A stretch of DNA of 64,000 bases from an uncultured Lachnospiraceae bacterium (GCA_910579505.1 CAJTTZ010000014.1:1-64000), one strand, 5' to 3'; positions 1 through 8,021 are shown, numbered from the stretch's first letter. A program made the numbers and translations. Notes: generated from the letters alone by a model not told the origin.

Positions 1-33
1 ACGGGGAGATTTTATTTTGTCAAAGTTCAAATT

Positions 34-1092
34 TCATCCTCTATAGGAATGCTTTAATATTTCAGAAATGACAATGAGCGCCAGAGGGCCCTTCACAATA
101 CCCCCCACTCCAAAGAGCTTTACGCCCGCATAAATTGAAAACAGTATCCAGATTGGGGATAAGCCGATTTTATTTCCAATCAGCCTCGGCTCCAAAAATT
201 CCCTTGCGAGCGCGCAGAATCCATAAAGAACCAGGCATACCGCCATCTGTACATACGCCCCGTTTAATAGCTGCCACACCGACAGAGGCACCAGCACTAT
301 ACCCGTCCCCACAAAGGGCAGCATATCCAGAAATCCGGCCAGCATGCCTAAAAATATGCCGCCTTCCACCCCGGCAAGACTGAGAGTGACACTGCAGAGC
401 ACAGCAATTATTAATAGGATCACCCCTTGCGCCTTAAAAAAAGTGACAAGGTAAGACAGCACCCCCTCCATCACTGACCACAAAAACCGAAAGCTCTCCT
501 CCTTCTTAACCCAATCCACCATTTTCGTATAGTCTTTCTCAAACAGGAAAACCGCAATGCAAGTAATTGCCAGAAATCCCACGATACCTAAAATTCCTTT
601 GAAGCAGCTGTAGGAAGAAGACAATAACTGCGGCACTACCTGAATCTGCACGTTCTCCATTATAACTGTCATCTGCTCGATCACATAACTTTCAATCCGC
701 TCCCCTTCCCAGCCAAACCGTCCGTCCAGTTGACCACAACACTGGTGAAAAAATTTTTCTGCCTGCCACTCCAGTTTCTCACAAAAAGCCGGCAGACCCT
801 GAAGCTGTCCCATGCCAAAAGCCAAAACTGCCCACAGCGCCGCGCATGCAAGTAAAAGAACCGGCAGCACAATGCCCGCCGCGAGAAACTTTTTCTTAAT
901 TGGGATTCTTTTCTGTATCCGCTCAAGCAATGGATAAAGCAGTGTAATCAGCGCAAACGCAAGAAAGAATGGAGCTGTCAGAGAAAACAGATACCGAAAG
1001 AAAAACCAGACCAACGCAGAGACAAGGCATCCTTTTGCCAGTTTATTGTTCCAAAGACGCCCCAGCAGGTCGTTTTCCGCCCCAAATATCAT
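34..1092 (-). CDS. ytvI: YtvI-like sporulation membrane protein, AI-2E transporter family
   Basis: A 352-residue polytopic membrane protein. The hydrophobic segments and the C-terminal half (FLDMLPFVGTG around two thirds in, then an EPRLIGNKIGLSP stretch) are typical of the AI-2E/UPF0118 permease family. The length and lack of extra domains fit the sporulation branch YtvI, whose exact substrate is unknown. I place the start at the ATG beginning MIFGAEND because an AGGAGG lies 9 bases upstream; the open frame runs 22 codons further up without such a site. It is transcribed in the same direction as the upstream pseudouridine synthase, but a strong hairpin terminator lies between, so it is probably its own unit. 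The family call is firm; the sporulation role is inferred. Confidence 0.8.
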   Translation of the reverse strand: MIFGAENDLLGRLWNNKLAKGCLVSALVWFFFRYLFSLTAPFFLAFALITLLYPLLERIQKRIPIKKKFLAAGIVLPVLLLACAALWAVLAFGMGQLQGLPAFCEKLEWQAEKFFHQCCGQLDGRFGWEGERIESYVIEQMTVIMENVQIQVVPQLLSSSYSCFKGILGIVGFLAITCIAVFLFEKDYTKMVDWVKKEESFRFLWSVMEGVLSYLVTFFKAQGVILLIIAVLCSVTLSLAGVEGGIFLGMLAGFLDMLPFVGTGIVLVPLSVWQLLNGAYVQMAVCLVLYGFCALAREFLEPRLIGNKIGLSPIWILFSIYAGVKLFGVGGIVKGPLALIVISEILKHSYRG

Positions 1093-1126
1093 GAAATTCC
1101 GCCTCCTTCTGATCCACTCCGTACTA

Positions 1127-1156
1127 CGCATAAGCAGACTCAAAATGCTTATACGC
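1127..1156. repeat. Short palindromic repeat copy (CGCATAAGCA/TGCTTATACG)
   Basis: An imperfect inverted repeat with arms CGCATAAGCA and TGCTTATACG around the core GACTCAAAA. The left arm and core closely match the edge of the larger repeats at 19001 and 30271 (ATAAGCAGACTCGAAATGC), so this looks like a short or decayed member of that intergenic family. Confidence 0.55.
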
Positions 1157-1160
1157 ACAG

Positions 1161-1190
1161 AAAGAAGCAGGAGGGTGTTCCTGCTTCTTT
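1161..1190 (-). terminator. Rho-independent terminator downstream of the RluA-type gene
   Basis: A perfect 12-bp stem AAAGAAGCAGGA / TCCTGCTTCTTT with a 6-base loop (1173-1178). It sits about 70 bases past the stop of the pseudouridine synthase gene and before the ytvI start. Because the arms end in AAAG/CTTT it could act on either strand. Confidence 0.75.
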
Positions 1191-1260
1191 ACTCTGATAC
1201 TGCACTATTATTATTTGATGTTTCAACAATCTTATACTTTAAATTCTAATGTCCTGCAGA

Positions 1261-2094
1261 TCATACACGGTTTTCATTCAGCCTTACCCTGTGAAACGCT
1301 GCGCCTTCCGGCCTGATTTCAAACTGCATCTGTTTCCCCGTTTTCGGATGAATAAATGACAGACGGTACGCACAAAGCGCCGTCTCCCGAACGCCCAGCT
1401 TCTCCGACAGTGCAAGCGCCGCCTCATCGCCATACTTGCGGTCTCCCAAAAGAGGCATGCCCGCATTCGCCATCTGTACCCGAATCTGGTGATGGCGTCC
1501 CGTGTGCAGGCAGATTTTTACAAGCGCATATTGCAGTCCATTTGCTGGCTGTCCGATCATGCCATCGTCAGACCGCCTTCCATCCAAAATATCATTTTCT
1601 ATCCTGTTTTTTGCCAAAATCCCTTCCGTCTCTCGAACCAAAAGCAAACTGTCTGCGGCTTCCTCCCACAAAATTTCATAAGACAGCCGCGCCTGCTTCG
1701 CTCCCTTTATCTCTGGCGGCACAATGCGGGAGACATTCGTCTTACCGTCCTTTAGCAAAAAATCGGTCAGTTCACCCGTCCGCGGCATATCTTTTCCACA
1801 GACTAGCGCCAGATACTCCTTTTTCATATCCTTCCCCGCCGCCTGTCTGCTTAAATCCGCCGCCGCTTGTTTATTTTTAGCAAAAACCAAAATCCCCTCC
1901 ACCGGCTGATCCAATCGGTGGACCACACTCACGTGGAGGGATTTCCCGGAGGCACCTTCTTTTGATGCCAGATAATTCGTGATCTCGCTCACCATATCCG
2001 CCTGTCCGACCTTCGCCGTCTGTGTGGCAATCCCGGCGGGTTTATGGCAGACAATTATGTCGCTGTCCTCATGGAGGATTCTGTTCATATGCAT
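1261..2094 (-). CDS. RluA-family RNA pseudouridine synthase
   Basis: 277 residues. The N-terminal half holds the signature HRLDQPVEGILVFAK (residues 59-73), whose Asp62 is the catalytic aspartate of the RluA superfamily, which isomerises uridine to pseudouridine in rRNA or tRNA. The C-terminal half carries the HTGRHHQIRVQ motif. No S4 domain is present, so it resembles the shorter RluA/YqcB-type enzymes, and the exact RNA target cannot be read from sequence. An AGAGGT just upstream of ATG-2094 supports the start. The middle (about residues 150-180) contains a loosely conserved insertion. The gene stands alone between the response regulator upstream and a terminator downstream. Confidence 0.85.
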   Translation of the reverse strand: MHMNRILHEDSDIIVCHKPAGIATQTAKVGQADMVSEITNYLASKEGASGKSLHVSVVHRLDQPVEGILVFAKNKQAAADLSRQAAGKDMKKEYLALVCGKDMPRTGELTDFLLKDGKTNVSRIVPPEIKGAKQARLSYEILWEEAADSLLLVRETEGILAKNRIENDILDGRRSDDGMIGQPANGLQYALVKICLHTGRHHQIRVQMANAGMPLLGDRKYGDEAALALSEKLGVRETALCAYRLSFIHPKTGKQMQFEIRPEGAAFHRVRLNENRV

Positions 2095-2130
2095 AGATAC
2101 CTCTATTCCGCAGTGCTCATGCCCAACGCG

Positions 2131-2820
2131 TTAAATCTTAAACCGATATCCGATTCCCCATATCGTCTCGATATACTGCGGCTTGGCGGTGTCAAACTCT
2201 ATCTTCTCGCGGATTTTCTTGATGTGCACGGTAACGGTTGCGATATCACCGATGGAATCCATATCCCAGATCTCGCGGAACAGCTCCTCTTTGGAATATA
2301 CATGGTTTGGATTCTCCGCAAGAAAAGTCAGCAGGTCAAACTCCTTTGTGGTAAAGACCCTTTCCTCGCCGTCCACGTAAACCCGCCTGGCGGTCTTATC
2401 AATCTTAAGCCCTCTGATCTCTATGATATCATTGACCTTCTGGTTACTGCCCACCAGCCTGTCATAGCGTGCCATATGCGCCTTCACTCTCGCCACAAGT
2501 TCAGATGGGCTGAAGGGCTTTGTCATATAGTCATCCGCACCAAGGCCAAGACCCCTGATCTTGTCAATATCGTCCTTCTTTGCAGACACCATGATAATCG
2601 GAATATCCTTTTCCTCCCGAATCTGCTTGCAGACTTCAAAACCGTCGATCCCCGGCAGCATTAAATCCAGAATCACGAGGTCATAACTTCCCGACAGCGC
2701 GGCTTCCAGCCCTTTGTCCCCAGCATTTTCAATCGTCACTTCAAAATCACTCAACTCCAGATAATCCTTTTCCAGATCTGCGATTGCCTCTTCATCTTCC
2801 ACAATTAAAATTTTACTCAC
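2131..2820 (-). CDS. OmpR/PhoB-family response regulator
   Basis: 229 residues with a receiver domain (1-115; acidic pair near the N-terminus, phosphoacceptor Asp52 in ILDLMLPG, Lys near 102) and a C-terminal winged-helix DNA-binding domain (about 130-229, ending WGIGYRFKI). It should be phosphorylated by the histidine kinase encoded immediately upstream: the kinase stop overlaps this GTG start by 8 bases, so the two are translationally coupled. The GTG start is preceded by GGAGAAAGGACA. The kinase-regulator pair has a layout seen in VanRS-like systems of Clostridia, but no neighbouring target gene betrays the stimulus. Confidence 0.9.
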   Translation of the reverse strand: MSKILIVEDEEAIADLEKDYLELSDFEVTIENAGDKGLEAALSGSYDLVILDLMLPGIDGFEVCKQIREEKDIPIIMVSAKKDDIDKIRGLGLGADDYMTKPFSPSELVARVKAHMARYDRLVGSNQKVNDIIEIRGLKIDKTARRVYVDGEERVFTTKEFDLLTFLAENPNHVYSKEELFREIWDMDSIGDIATVTVHIKKIREKIEFDTAKPQYIETIWGIGYRFKI

Positions 2821-4318
2821 TGTCCTGTCCTTTCTCCCAGCCTTTTTCCGGTTCGCTGAGCCATTTGCGTATTACAAAGTGCATACAGGTTCCTTCATTT
2901 TCCTTACTGGTAGCCCAAATGTAGCCACCGTGGTCTTCGATAATCTTCTTTACAATGGACAGCCCGATTCCGCTGCCCCCCTGCGAGGAATTGCGGGACG
3001 CATCCGTCCTGTAAAACCGCTCGAATATATTCGGCAGATCCTTTGCCGCTATGCCCTTGCCGTTGTCCTCAATCTCCACGCGGATGGAATCGACTTCATC
3101 CAGAATGCGGATATCAATAACACCCTTCTCCTTATCCAGATATTTTATACTATTGCTGATGATATTGCTGATGACCCGCTTAAGCTGCTCCGGGTCGGCA
3201 ATGATCTGCGTGGAGGGCTCCACCAGGTCCTCATAATTTAACTGAATATTTTTTGACTCCAGGTCAAGCCCCACTTCTTCCACACAGTCGCCGAAGTATT
3301 CCGCAACGTTTATACGGTGGAAATTGTAAGGTATCCGATTATTGTCAATACCGGAATACGTAGTCAGCTCGTTAATCAGGCGGTCCATGTCGTTCGCCTT
3401 ATTATAGATGGTTTTGATATATTTATCCATCTTCTCCGGCGTGTCAGCCACCCCGTCCATGATACCTTCCACATATCCTTTAACCGCGGTAATGGGTGTT
3501 TTCAGATCATGGGAGATATTACTGATCAGTTCCCGGTTTTTCTTCTCGTGTTCAAACTTTTCATCCAGTGATTCTTTGAGCCGCAGCCTCATGTCCTCAT
3601 AGTTGCGGTAAAGCTCACCAATTTCGCCCTTTTCCTCCGTGGTCAGCATGTATTCCAGATTACCCTCGGCAATGTTCTGCATCGCCGTATTCAACTGGTT
3701 GATCGGTGTAAAAATACCTTTGCGGAACCACTGTGTCAGCAGAAGGCTGGTGAATACCAGCACCAGAATAAACGCCAATATCATCCGCAAAAGCATCTTT
3801 CTGGAAAGCAGGGAATTGACACGGGTAATCACAAAAAAGCTGCCCTCGCTGCCGTCCAAAAAGCGGAAGTCCACTTCCTTCACAAACTTTTTAATATCGC
3901 TGTAATAATAACTTGCCTCCGAACCGGGCATCTCATTGCCGTACTCCGGCAAAGCGGGAAAAATCTTTTTCGCGGCATTGTTATCGCCGGTATAGTAGAG
4001 CGCGTCGTCCTTTCTGACTATGATATAAGAGGACTTATCCTTTAAATCCATCGTAATTTCATCCAGATAATCCTTGTCCTCCAGCCTGGAAGGATCCTCC
4101 TTAATCTGCTGTCTTACCTTTTCCAGCACTTCCTCTGAAATGCGGCCGTAATTCTCTATCGTATAAATAAAAGAAGCTTTGTCCCTGTCAAAAAAATCAG
4201 ACAGCGTTTCCGCTTCCTCTATATGGCTGCCTACCACCAAAAGCGCGGCGCATGTCAGCAAAAACGGCAGCAGCACCATTGACAATGATGTGATGAGAAG
4301 CCTTGTCCTGAATTTCAC
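2813..4318 (-). CDS. Membrane sensor histidine kinase with HAMP domain
   Basis: 501 residues. Two membrane helices (about 8-30 and 176-195) bracket an extracytoplasmic sensor of roughly 145 residues. Then come a HAMP linker (196-250), the dimerisation/phosphoacceptor domain with ISNISHDLKTP (His270), and an ATPase domain with the N box, DNGKGI and GGSGIGLSIVKK glycine loops. The start is GTG, chosen because AAGAAGG sits 7 bases upstream. The gene ends inside the start of the OmpR-type regulator gene. The extracellular domain shows no family I recognise, so the signal is unknown. It diverges from the perR gene, with about 230 bases between. Confidence 0.9.
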   Translation of the reverse strand: MKFRTRLLITSLSMVLLPFLLTCAALLVVGSHIEEAETLSDFFDRDKASFIYTIENYGRISEEVLEKVRQQIKEDPSRLEDKDYLDEITMDLKDKSSYIIVRKDDALYYTGDNNAAKKIFPALPEYGNEMPGSEASYYYSDIKKFVKEVDFRFLDGSEGSFFVITRVNSLLSRKMLLRMILAFILVLVFTSLLLTQWFRKGIFTPINQLNTAMQNIAEGNLEYMLTTEEKGEIGELYRNYEDMRLRLKESLDEKFEHEKKNRELISNISHDLKTPITAVKGYVEGIMDGVADTPEKMDKYIKTIYNKANDMDRLINELTTYSGIDNNRIPYNFHRINVAEYFGDCVEEVGLDLESKNIQLNYEDLVEPSTQIIADPEQLKRVISNIISNSIKYLDKEKGVIDIRILDEVDSIRVEIEDNGKGIAAKDLPNIFERFYRTDASRNSSQGGSGIGLSIVKKIIEDHGGYIWATSKENEGTCMHFVIRKWLSEPEKGWEKGQDSE

Positions 4319-4451
4319 TTAAAAACCTTCTTTCTGCGTTCCGCCCATACATGCATGGTTCTTCTCACACTATGATACCACAATTTACAAAGTTGAAAAT
4401 AAAACATATCCTATAATCTTATAAAAAATTTATAAAATTCAAATTTTCGGA

Positions 4452-4479
4452 TTGACATGTCTGCCCGATTTGCTATAAT
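4452..4479 (+). promoter_or_regulatory. Sigma-A-type promoter of perR-rubrerythrin-rubredoxin
   Basis: TTGACA (4452-4457), a 16-base spacer and TATAAT (4474-4479): both hexamers are consensus. The heptamer GACATGT occurs at 4454-4460 overlapping the -35 and again at 4481-4487 just after the -10, so the promoter is bracketed by the same sequence. That could be a regulator site; it does not look like a standard PerR box. Confidence 0.85.
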
Positions 4480-4547
4480 GGACATGTAAAACAGTAATGA
4501 TTCCTATTTTTGAAATACAAAGGATCGGACGAGTCAGGAGGATTGCC

Positions 4548-4949
4548 ATGGCGGTGAAATACAGTCGACAGCGGCAGTATATTTATAACTTTCTGATGAA
4601 CCGCAAGGATCATCCCACCGCCGACGTCGTGTATCAGAACGTCAGACAGGAACATCCGAATATCAGTCTGGGAACTGTCTACCGCAATCTGACGCTGCTT
4701 GCCGACAGGGGCGAAATTTTGAGATTGCAGGTTGGCGACGGTGTTGACCACTTTGACGCAGATACTTCACTGCACTGCCATTTCGTCTGTTCAGACTGCG
4801 GCGGGGTCAGCGACTTAAAGCTCGACTGCGTGGACGAAATGCTGAATAAAGCACAAGATTGCTTTGCCGGCAGAATCGAGCGGCAGTCCACATATTTTTA
4901 TGGGCTTTGCGGAAAATGCCTGGATAAGGCTTCCAAAAACCGGGAATAA
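4548..4949 (+). CDS. perR: Fur-family repressor, PerR-like peroxide sensor
   Basis: 133 residues with an N-terminal winged helix (LGTVYRNLTLL, 41-51) and a C-terminal metal-binding domain. Two CxxC pairs (Cys81/84 and Cys121/124) form the structural zinc site of this family. His22, Asp70, His76, His78 and Asp89 fall where PerR has its regulatory iron/manganese ligands; Asp rather than Glu at the Asp104-equivalent position favours PerR over Fur. The ATG follows CAGGAGGATTGCC, which excludes the 17-codon upstream extension of the frame. Rubrerythrin and rubredoxin follow on the same strand, so this is an autoregulated oxidative-stress operon by inference. Confidence 0.87.
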   Translation: MAVKYSRQRQYIYNFLMNRKDHPTADVVYQNVRQEHPNISLGTVYRNLTLLADRGEILRLQVGDGVDHFDADTSLHCHFVCSDCGGVSDLKLDCVDEMLNKAQDCFAGRIERQSTYFYGLCGKCLDKASKNRE

Positions 4950-5022
4950 ATTTATATATGAGCACGCTGGTAAGCCCATATATCATGGGTTAAAATATGA
5001 AAAAAGAAAAGGAGAACACAGT

Positions 5023-5562
5023 ATGAAATTTGTATGTCAGGTATGCGGTTATGTTCACGAAGGAGATTCTGCACCGGAGAAATGTCCTCAGTGTAACGCG
5101 CCGGCTGAGAAGTTCACAGCACAGAGCGGCACGATGGAGTGGGCTGCAGAGCATGTAGTAGGAGTAGCGAAGGGTGTCAGCGAGGATATCATGGCTGATC
5201 TGAGAGCAAACTTTAACGGCGAGTGCACCGAGGTTGGTATGTATCTTGCTATGGCTAGAGTTGCGCACAGAGAGGGTTATCCCGAGATCGGGCTATACTG
5301 GGAAAAGGCTGCATGGGAAGAGGCAGAGCATGCCGCTAAGTTTGCTGAGCTGCTCGGCGAAGTAGTGACCGACTCCACCAAGAAAAATCTGGAAATGAGA
5401 GTCGAGGCTGAGAACGGCGCAACCGCCGGCAAATTCGATCTCGCAAAACGTGCAAAAGCTGCCAATCTTGACGCAATTCATGATACCGTTCACGAGATGG
5501 CACGCGATGAGGCTAGACACGGCAAGGCATTTGAAGGTCTGTTAAAGAGATATTTCGGTTAA
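5023..5562 (+). CDS. Reverse-type rubrerythrin (N-terminal rubredoxin domain)
   Basis: 179 residues. The rubredoxin-type iron site comes first (CQVC at 5-8, CPQC at 21-24), followed by a four-helix ferritin-like di-iron domain with two ExxH motifs (EEAEH and DEARH). This is the domain order of the reverse rubrerythrins of clostridia, which use NAD(P)H-derived electrons to reduce hydrogen peroxide and oxygen to water. The ATG follows GGAGAACACAGT. It lies 73 bases behind perR and 38 bases ahead of a rubredoxin gene, which could pass it electrons; the set probably protects this anaerobe from oxygen. Confidence 0.92.
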   Translation: MKFVCQVCGYVHEGDSAPEKCPQCNAPAEKFTAQSGTMEWAAEHVVGVAKGVSEDIMADLRANFNGECTEVGMYLAMARVAHREGYPEIGLYWEKAAWEEAEHAAKFAELLGEVVTDSTKKNLEMRVEAENGATAGKFDLAKRAKAANLDAIHDTVHEMARDEARHGKAFEGLLKRYFG

Positions 5563-5600
5563 TAACCACATATCTATAAAGTACAAAGGAGGAATGTGAT

Positions 5601-5774
5601 ATGAAAAAATATTTTTGCAATCCCTGCGGCTATACTTATGATCCCGAGAAGGGTGATCCGGAGCACGGCATTAAGCCCGGCACAGCATTTGAGGATCTTC
5701 CGGCAGACTGGTGCTGCCCCCTCTGCGGTGTGACTAAAGATATGTTCCAGCCGGTTATTGAAAATTACAACTAA
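5601..5774 (+). CDS. Rubredoxin
   Basis: 57 residues, the usual length of a one-iron rubredoxin. The four iron-ligating cysteines are in CNPCGYTYD near the N-terminus and CCPLCGV near the C-terminus. The core residues of the fold (Tyr in GYTYDP, FEDLPADWCCP) are all present. The ATG has GGAGGAATGTGAT in front. It is the last gene of the perR-rubrerythrin unit and is followed by a terminator. The role is a small cytosolic electron carrier, most likely to the neighbouring rubrerythrin. Confidence 0.95.
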   Translation: MKKYFCNPCGYTYDPEKGDPEHGIKPGTAFEDLPADWCCPLCGVTKDMFQPVIENYN

Positions 5775-5783
5775 ATATCACAT

Positions 5784-5818
5784 AAGGAAGGGCGTCCTGT
5801 ATCGGGGCGTCCTTTTTC
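5784..5818 (+). terminator. Intrinsic terminator after rubredoxin
   Basis: Stem AAGGAAGGGCGTCC (5784-5797) pairs, with several G-T pairs, to GGGCGTCCTTTTT (5805-5817) across a 7-base loop; it ends in a T run. Placed 10 bases after the rubredoxin stop. Confidence 0.7.
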
Positions 5819-6109
5819 ATTTCCCTGTTTTATCCCTGTTTTTATGGGCATACTGTATAATATATCCTCTAAAAGTTTGTTGATTCCGCCTATTTACAAT
5901 TTGAAAAACGGCAGATATTATATTCTCACGAAATATCAATTATATTTTCGCAGAGAAAGGAGGCTCATACGAAAAACAAACGACAAACTAACAGATGTGT
6001 TGTCAGGGGATTCTGCATATAGGGGAATTGCTGTTAATCGGATTGATTTGTAAATCATTGATTATTCTATTTTTCAGTCATCAATAATGATTAAGGAGGA
6101 CACGAGATT
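5819..6109. other. Non-coding stretch before the HPr-like gene
   Basis: AT-rich. A 69-codon frame runs through it but has no ribosome binding site and no recognisable protein character. AAGGAGG at the right end belongs to the next gene. I see no RNA gene or clear repeat. Confidence 0.5.
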
Positions 6110-6337
6110 ATGCAGCAGGTAAATGTTAAATTCAATGATGTGAATCAGATCAGAAAGTTTGTGGATGTAATTGATAAGATTGATTCGTGCTTTAATCTGG
6201 GGGAAGGCCGAAGAGTCGTAGACGCTAAATCCATACTTGGCGTAATGGCGCTTGATCTGACCCGTCCGCTCCAACTCACTTACGATTCGGACGACGAGGG
6301 AATCAGGGAGAAACTTACTCCCTTCATATATGGCTAA
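6110..6337 (+). CDS. HPr-like protein lacking the active histidine (Crh-like)
   Basis: 75 residues. The segment VVDAKSILGVMALDL (36-50) matches the HPr stretch around the regulatory serine (VNLKSIMGVMSLGI in Bacillus HPr), so Ser41 is the counterpart of HPr Ser46. The N-terminal loop that should carry the PTS phosphoacceptor His15 (HARPA) is absent; the protein reads NQIRKFVDV there. That combination is the one known from Crh, the catabolite-repression HPr paralogue, though this protein is shorter and diverged. The start is supported by AAGGAGG upstream. It stands alone between terminators. A regulatory role through HPr kinase is a hypothesis only. Confidence 0.65.
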   Translation: MQQVNVKFNDVNQIRKFVDVIDKIDSCFNLGEGRRVVDAKSILGVMALDLTRPLQLTYDSDDEGIREKLTPFIYG

Positions 6338-6343
6338 CCATGT

Positions 6344-6371
6344 AAGGCAGGCCGCCCGTGCCTGCCTTTTC
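6344..6371 (+). terminator. Intrinsic terminator after the HPr-like gene
   Basis: Stem AAGGCAGG / CCTGCCTT with a 9-base loop and a short T run, 7 bases after the stop codon. Confidence 0.8.
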
Positions 6372-6387
6372 TATGCGTGGAAATACA

Positions 6388-6415
6388 CCGGGAAAGGAAA
6401 CTCCTCCTTTCCCGG
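6388..6415 (-). terminator. Hairpin terminator after the sugar isomerase gene
   Basis: Perfect 11-bp stem CCGGGAAAGGA / TCCTTTCCCGG, directly past the isomerase stop on the minus strand. The following T run is weak on that strand. Confidence 0.65.
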
Positions 6416-6420
6416 TTGCT

Positions 6421-7209
6421 TTATCTGTATCCCTTTTCCCCAAGCCACTTTACAGACTGCTGCAGTGCCTCGATTGTTTTTGTCTCCACCACGCACCGGC
6501 AGCCGTTCTTCTCTGCCAGCCCTATCCTCTGTGCCAGATTGATCTCGCCTGATCCGAGCGTCTTATGATTTCCGGTTCCTTTTGCATCGTGAATGTGGAA
6601 GTGGTACAGCCTGTCCCTGCGCTCCATCAGAAAGGCCTCATCCACATTGTCACACGCGTGGGAGTGCCCGATATCCCAGGTCAGCGCAAACATTTCACTC
6701 CCCAATAAATAGTCAATGGCATCTTTCTCAAAATCCTGATAGCCGTCAGTATTTTCAATACATACCTTCACGCCGGAATGCCCCGCCGTCTTCTCACACA
6801 TTTCGCGGAATCTATGTATCGCCGCCATATACGGTTCCCGGTATTCCCCAAACAGCCGCACCTTTCTGTCGGGCAGCGTGACATTAATGCCATGATTCAT
6901 ATGCATGTTCAAAAGCGGCGCGCCAAGCTCTGCAGCAACTCTGAGCGCCCGCTCCACCGTCTCCATATACGCATCCGCCACAAGTGGATTAAAATCGCAG
7001 ACATTCAGGTTTTCGTCCAGATGAATGGTAAAATAAATCCCGTTATCACTCGCCAGTTTTTTCAAATATGCCGTTTCCTCCAGCTGTGGAATCTGGTACA
7101 TCGGAAAATTCATGTTCAGTTCCACAAACTGCAGGTCCAGCTCCTTACAGAGAGCAATATTATCCTCCAGGTCCTTATTCTCAATTAATGTCGGCATTCC
7201 AAAATCCAT
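6421..7209 (-). CDS. Sugar phosphate isomerase/epimerase-like TIM barrel protein
   Basis: 262 residues of the AP-endonuclease-2 / xylose-isomerase-like TIM barrel family. Metal-site motifs typical of the family are visible: LNMHMNHG early, VCIENTDGYQ in the middle (Glu ligand), TWDIGHSHACDN (Asp and His) and YHFHIHDAKG (His) late, with a C-terminal VVETKT Glu. The family includes hydroxypyruvate isomerases, tagatose epimerases and inositol-pathway enzymes; the substrate is not clear. ATG-7209 follows GGGAGAATCAT. It diverges from the hsp20 gene across 290 bases and is not linked to other sugar genes. Confidence 0.8.
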   Translation of the reverse strand: MDFGMPTLIENKDLEDNIALCKELDLQFVELNMNFPMYQIPQLEETAYLKKLASDNGIYFTIHLDENLNVCDFNPLVADAYMETVERALRVAAELGAPLLNMHMNHGINVTLPDRKVRLFGEYREPYMAAIHRFREMCEKTAGHSGVKVCIENTDGYQDFEKDAIDYLLGSEMFALTWDIGHSHACDNVDEAFLMERRDRLYHFHIHDAKGTGNHKTLGSGEINLAQRIGLAEKNGCRCVVETKTIEALQQSVKWLGEKGYR

Positions 7210-7379
7210 ATGATTCTCCCTTCTCCCATAAAACTCCTCTGCTTTTCCATCTCCAATTATACGTCTCTGACCACTCTGCGGCCAGTTTATAATCTCTTAA
7301 CAAACAGTTTATATTTCTATAATTGATTATCTGTTATATATGATGTATAACATATATAAACAAATAAACAACTACCGGC

Positions 7380-7465
7380 TATGAATCGAATTTGTCAATT
7401 CGGTCATACTGATAGCAAATCGAGCGCAAAAACACTCGATTCAGAGAATGCTTCGCATTCTCCTC
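7380..7465. repeat. Intergenic palindromic repeat cluster ahead of hsp20
   Basis: Three small inverted repeats in a row, including AATCGAG (7418-7424) / CTCGATT (7435-7441) and GAGAATGC-TTC-GCATTCTC (7443-7461). The 28 bases 7433-7460 recur with one mismatch at 62304-62331 between an alpha/beta hydrolase gene and rsmG, so this is a dispersed element, not an hsp20-specific operator. No CIRCE element is present. Confidence 0.65.
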
Positions 7466-7500
7466 ATATTATAGCATAACATAAAGAAGGAGTGATATCT

Positions 7501-7953
7501 ATGTTAAGACCAGCATTATTCAACAACCGTAACTACAAACCCGCATTTTATGAGGATCCATTCGACAGAATGTTCGACGACGCATTTAAGAATTTCTGGG
7601 GAAACAACGAGCTGGCGACCTTCGATGCCTTTAAGACTGATGTCATCGACCAGGGCGACAGCTACCTTTTACAGGCAGAACTGCCGGGCTTTGACAAGTC
7701 GGACATCAACATCGACCTGAAGGATGACCTGCTGACCATATCCGCATCCCACAAGGAAGAGAAAAACGAGGACAGCAAAGATAAATACATCCGCAGGGAG
7801 CGGTATTACAGCTCCTACTCCCGCAGTTTCCGCGTAAACGATGTGGAACCCGGAGATATTGACGCTTCCTACAGCAACGGTATTCTGGAAGTAAAATTCC
7901 CTAAAAAGGAGCTTACCGCCAAGGAAGAGGTAAAGCGGATTGAAGTAAAGTAA
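7501..7953 (+). CDS. Hsp20/alpha-crystallin small heat shock protein
   Basis: 150 residues. An N-terminal region rich in aromatic residues (FDRMFDDAFKNFW) precedes an alpha-crystallin domain from about 37 to 140, with the signature ELPGFDKSDINIDLKDDLL and the later GILEVKFPKK. Such proteins are ATP-independent chaperones that hold unfolding proteins in oligomers. I use the ATG at 7501 because AAGAAGGAG is 8 bases upstream; a GTG three codons earlier lies inside that site. It is monocistronic, with a strong terminator behind and a cluster of palindromic repeats in front. Confidence 0.92.
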   Translation: MLRPALFNNRNYKPAFYEDPFDRMFDDAFKNFWGNNELATFDAFKTDVIDQGDSYLLQAELPGFDKSDINIDLKDDLLTISASHKEEKNEDSKDKYIRRERYYSSYSRSFRVNDVEPGDIDASYSNGILEVKFPKKELTAKEEVKRIEVK

Positions 7954-7981
7954 AGGCAGCAATCCTTATCCCCCAACAGCA

Positions 7982-8021
7982 AATACGGCAGGACGGCATC
8001 TTACATCCGCCCTGCCGTATT
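7982..8021 (+). terminator. Hairpin terminator after hsp20
   Basis: Stem AATACGGCAGG (7982-7992) / CCTGCCGTATT (8011-8021), with an inner CGG/CCG pairing. It lies between the ends of two convergent genes and may serve both. Confidence 0.8.

Noticed and set aside
5844..6053. 69-codon frame between rubredoxin and the HPr-like gene
   Set aside because: No ribosome binding site, no recognisable composition, and it ends within a non-coding spacer.
7380..7465. Heat-shock operator (CIRCE or CtsR box) before hsp20
   Set aside because: Neither TTAGCACTC-N9-GAGTGCTAA nor the CtsR heptad repeat occurs; the palindromes there are copies of a dispersed repeat.
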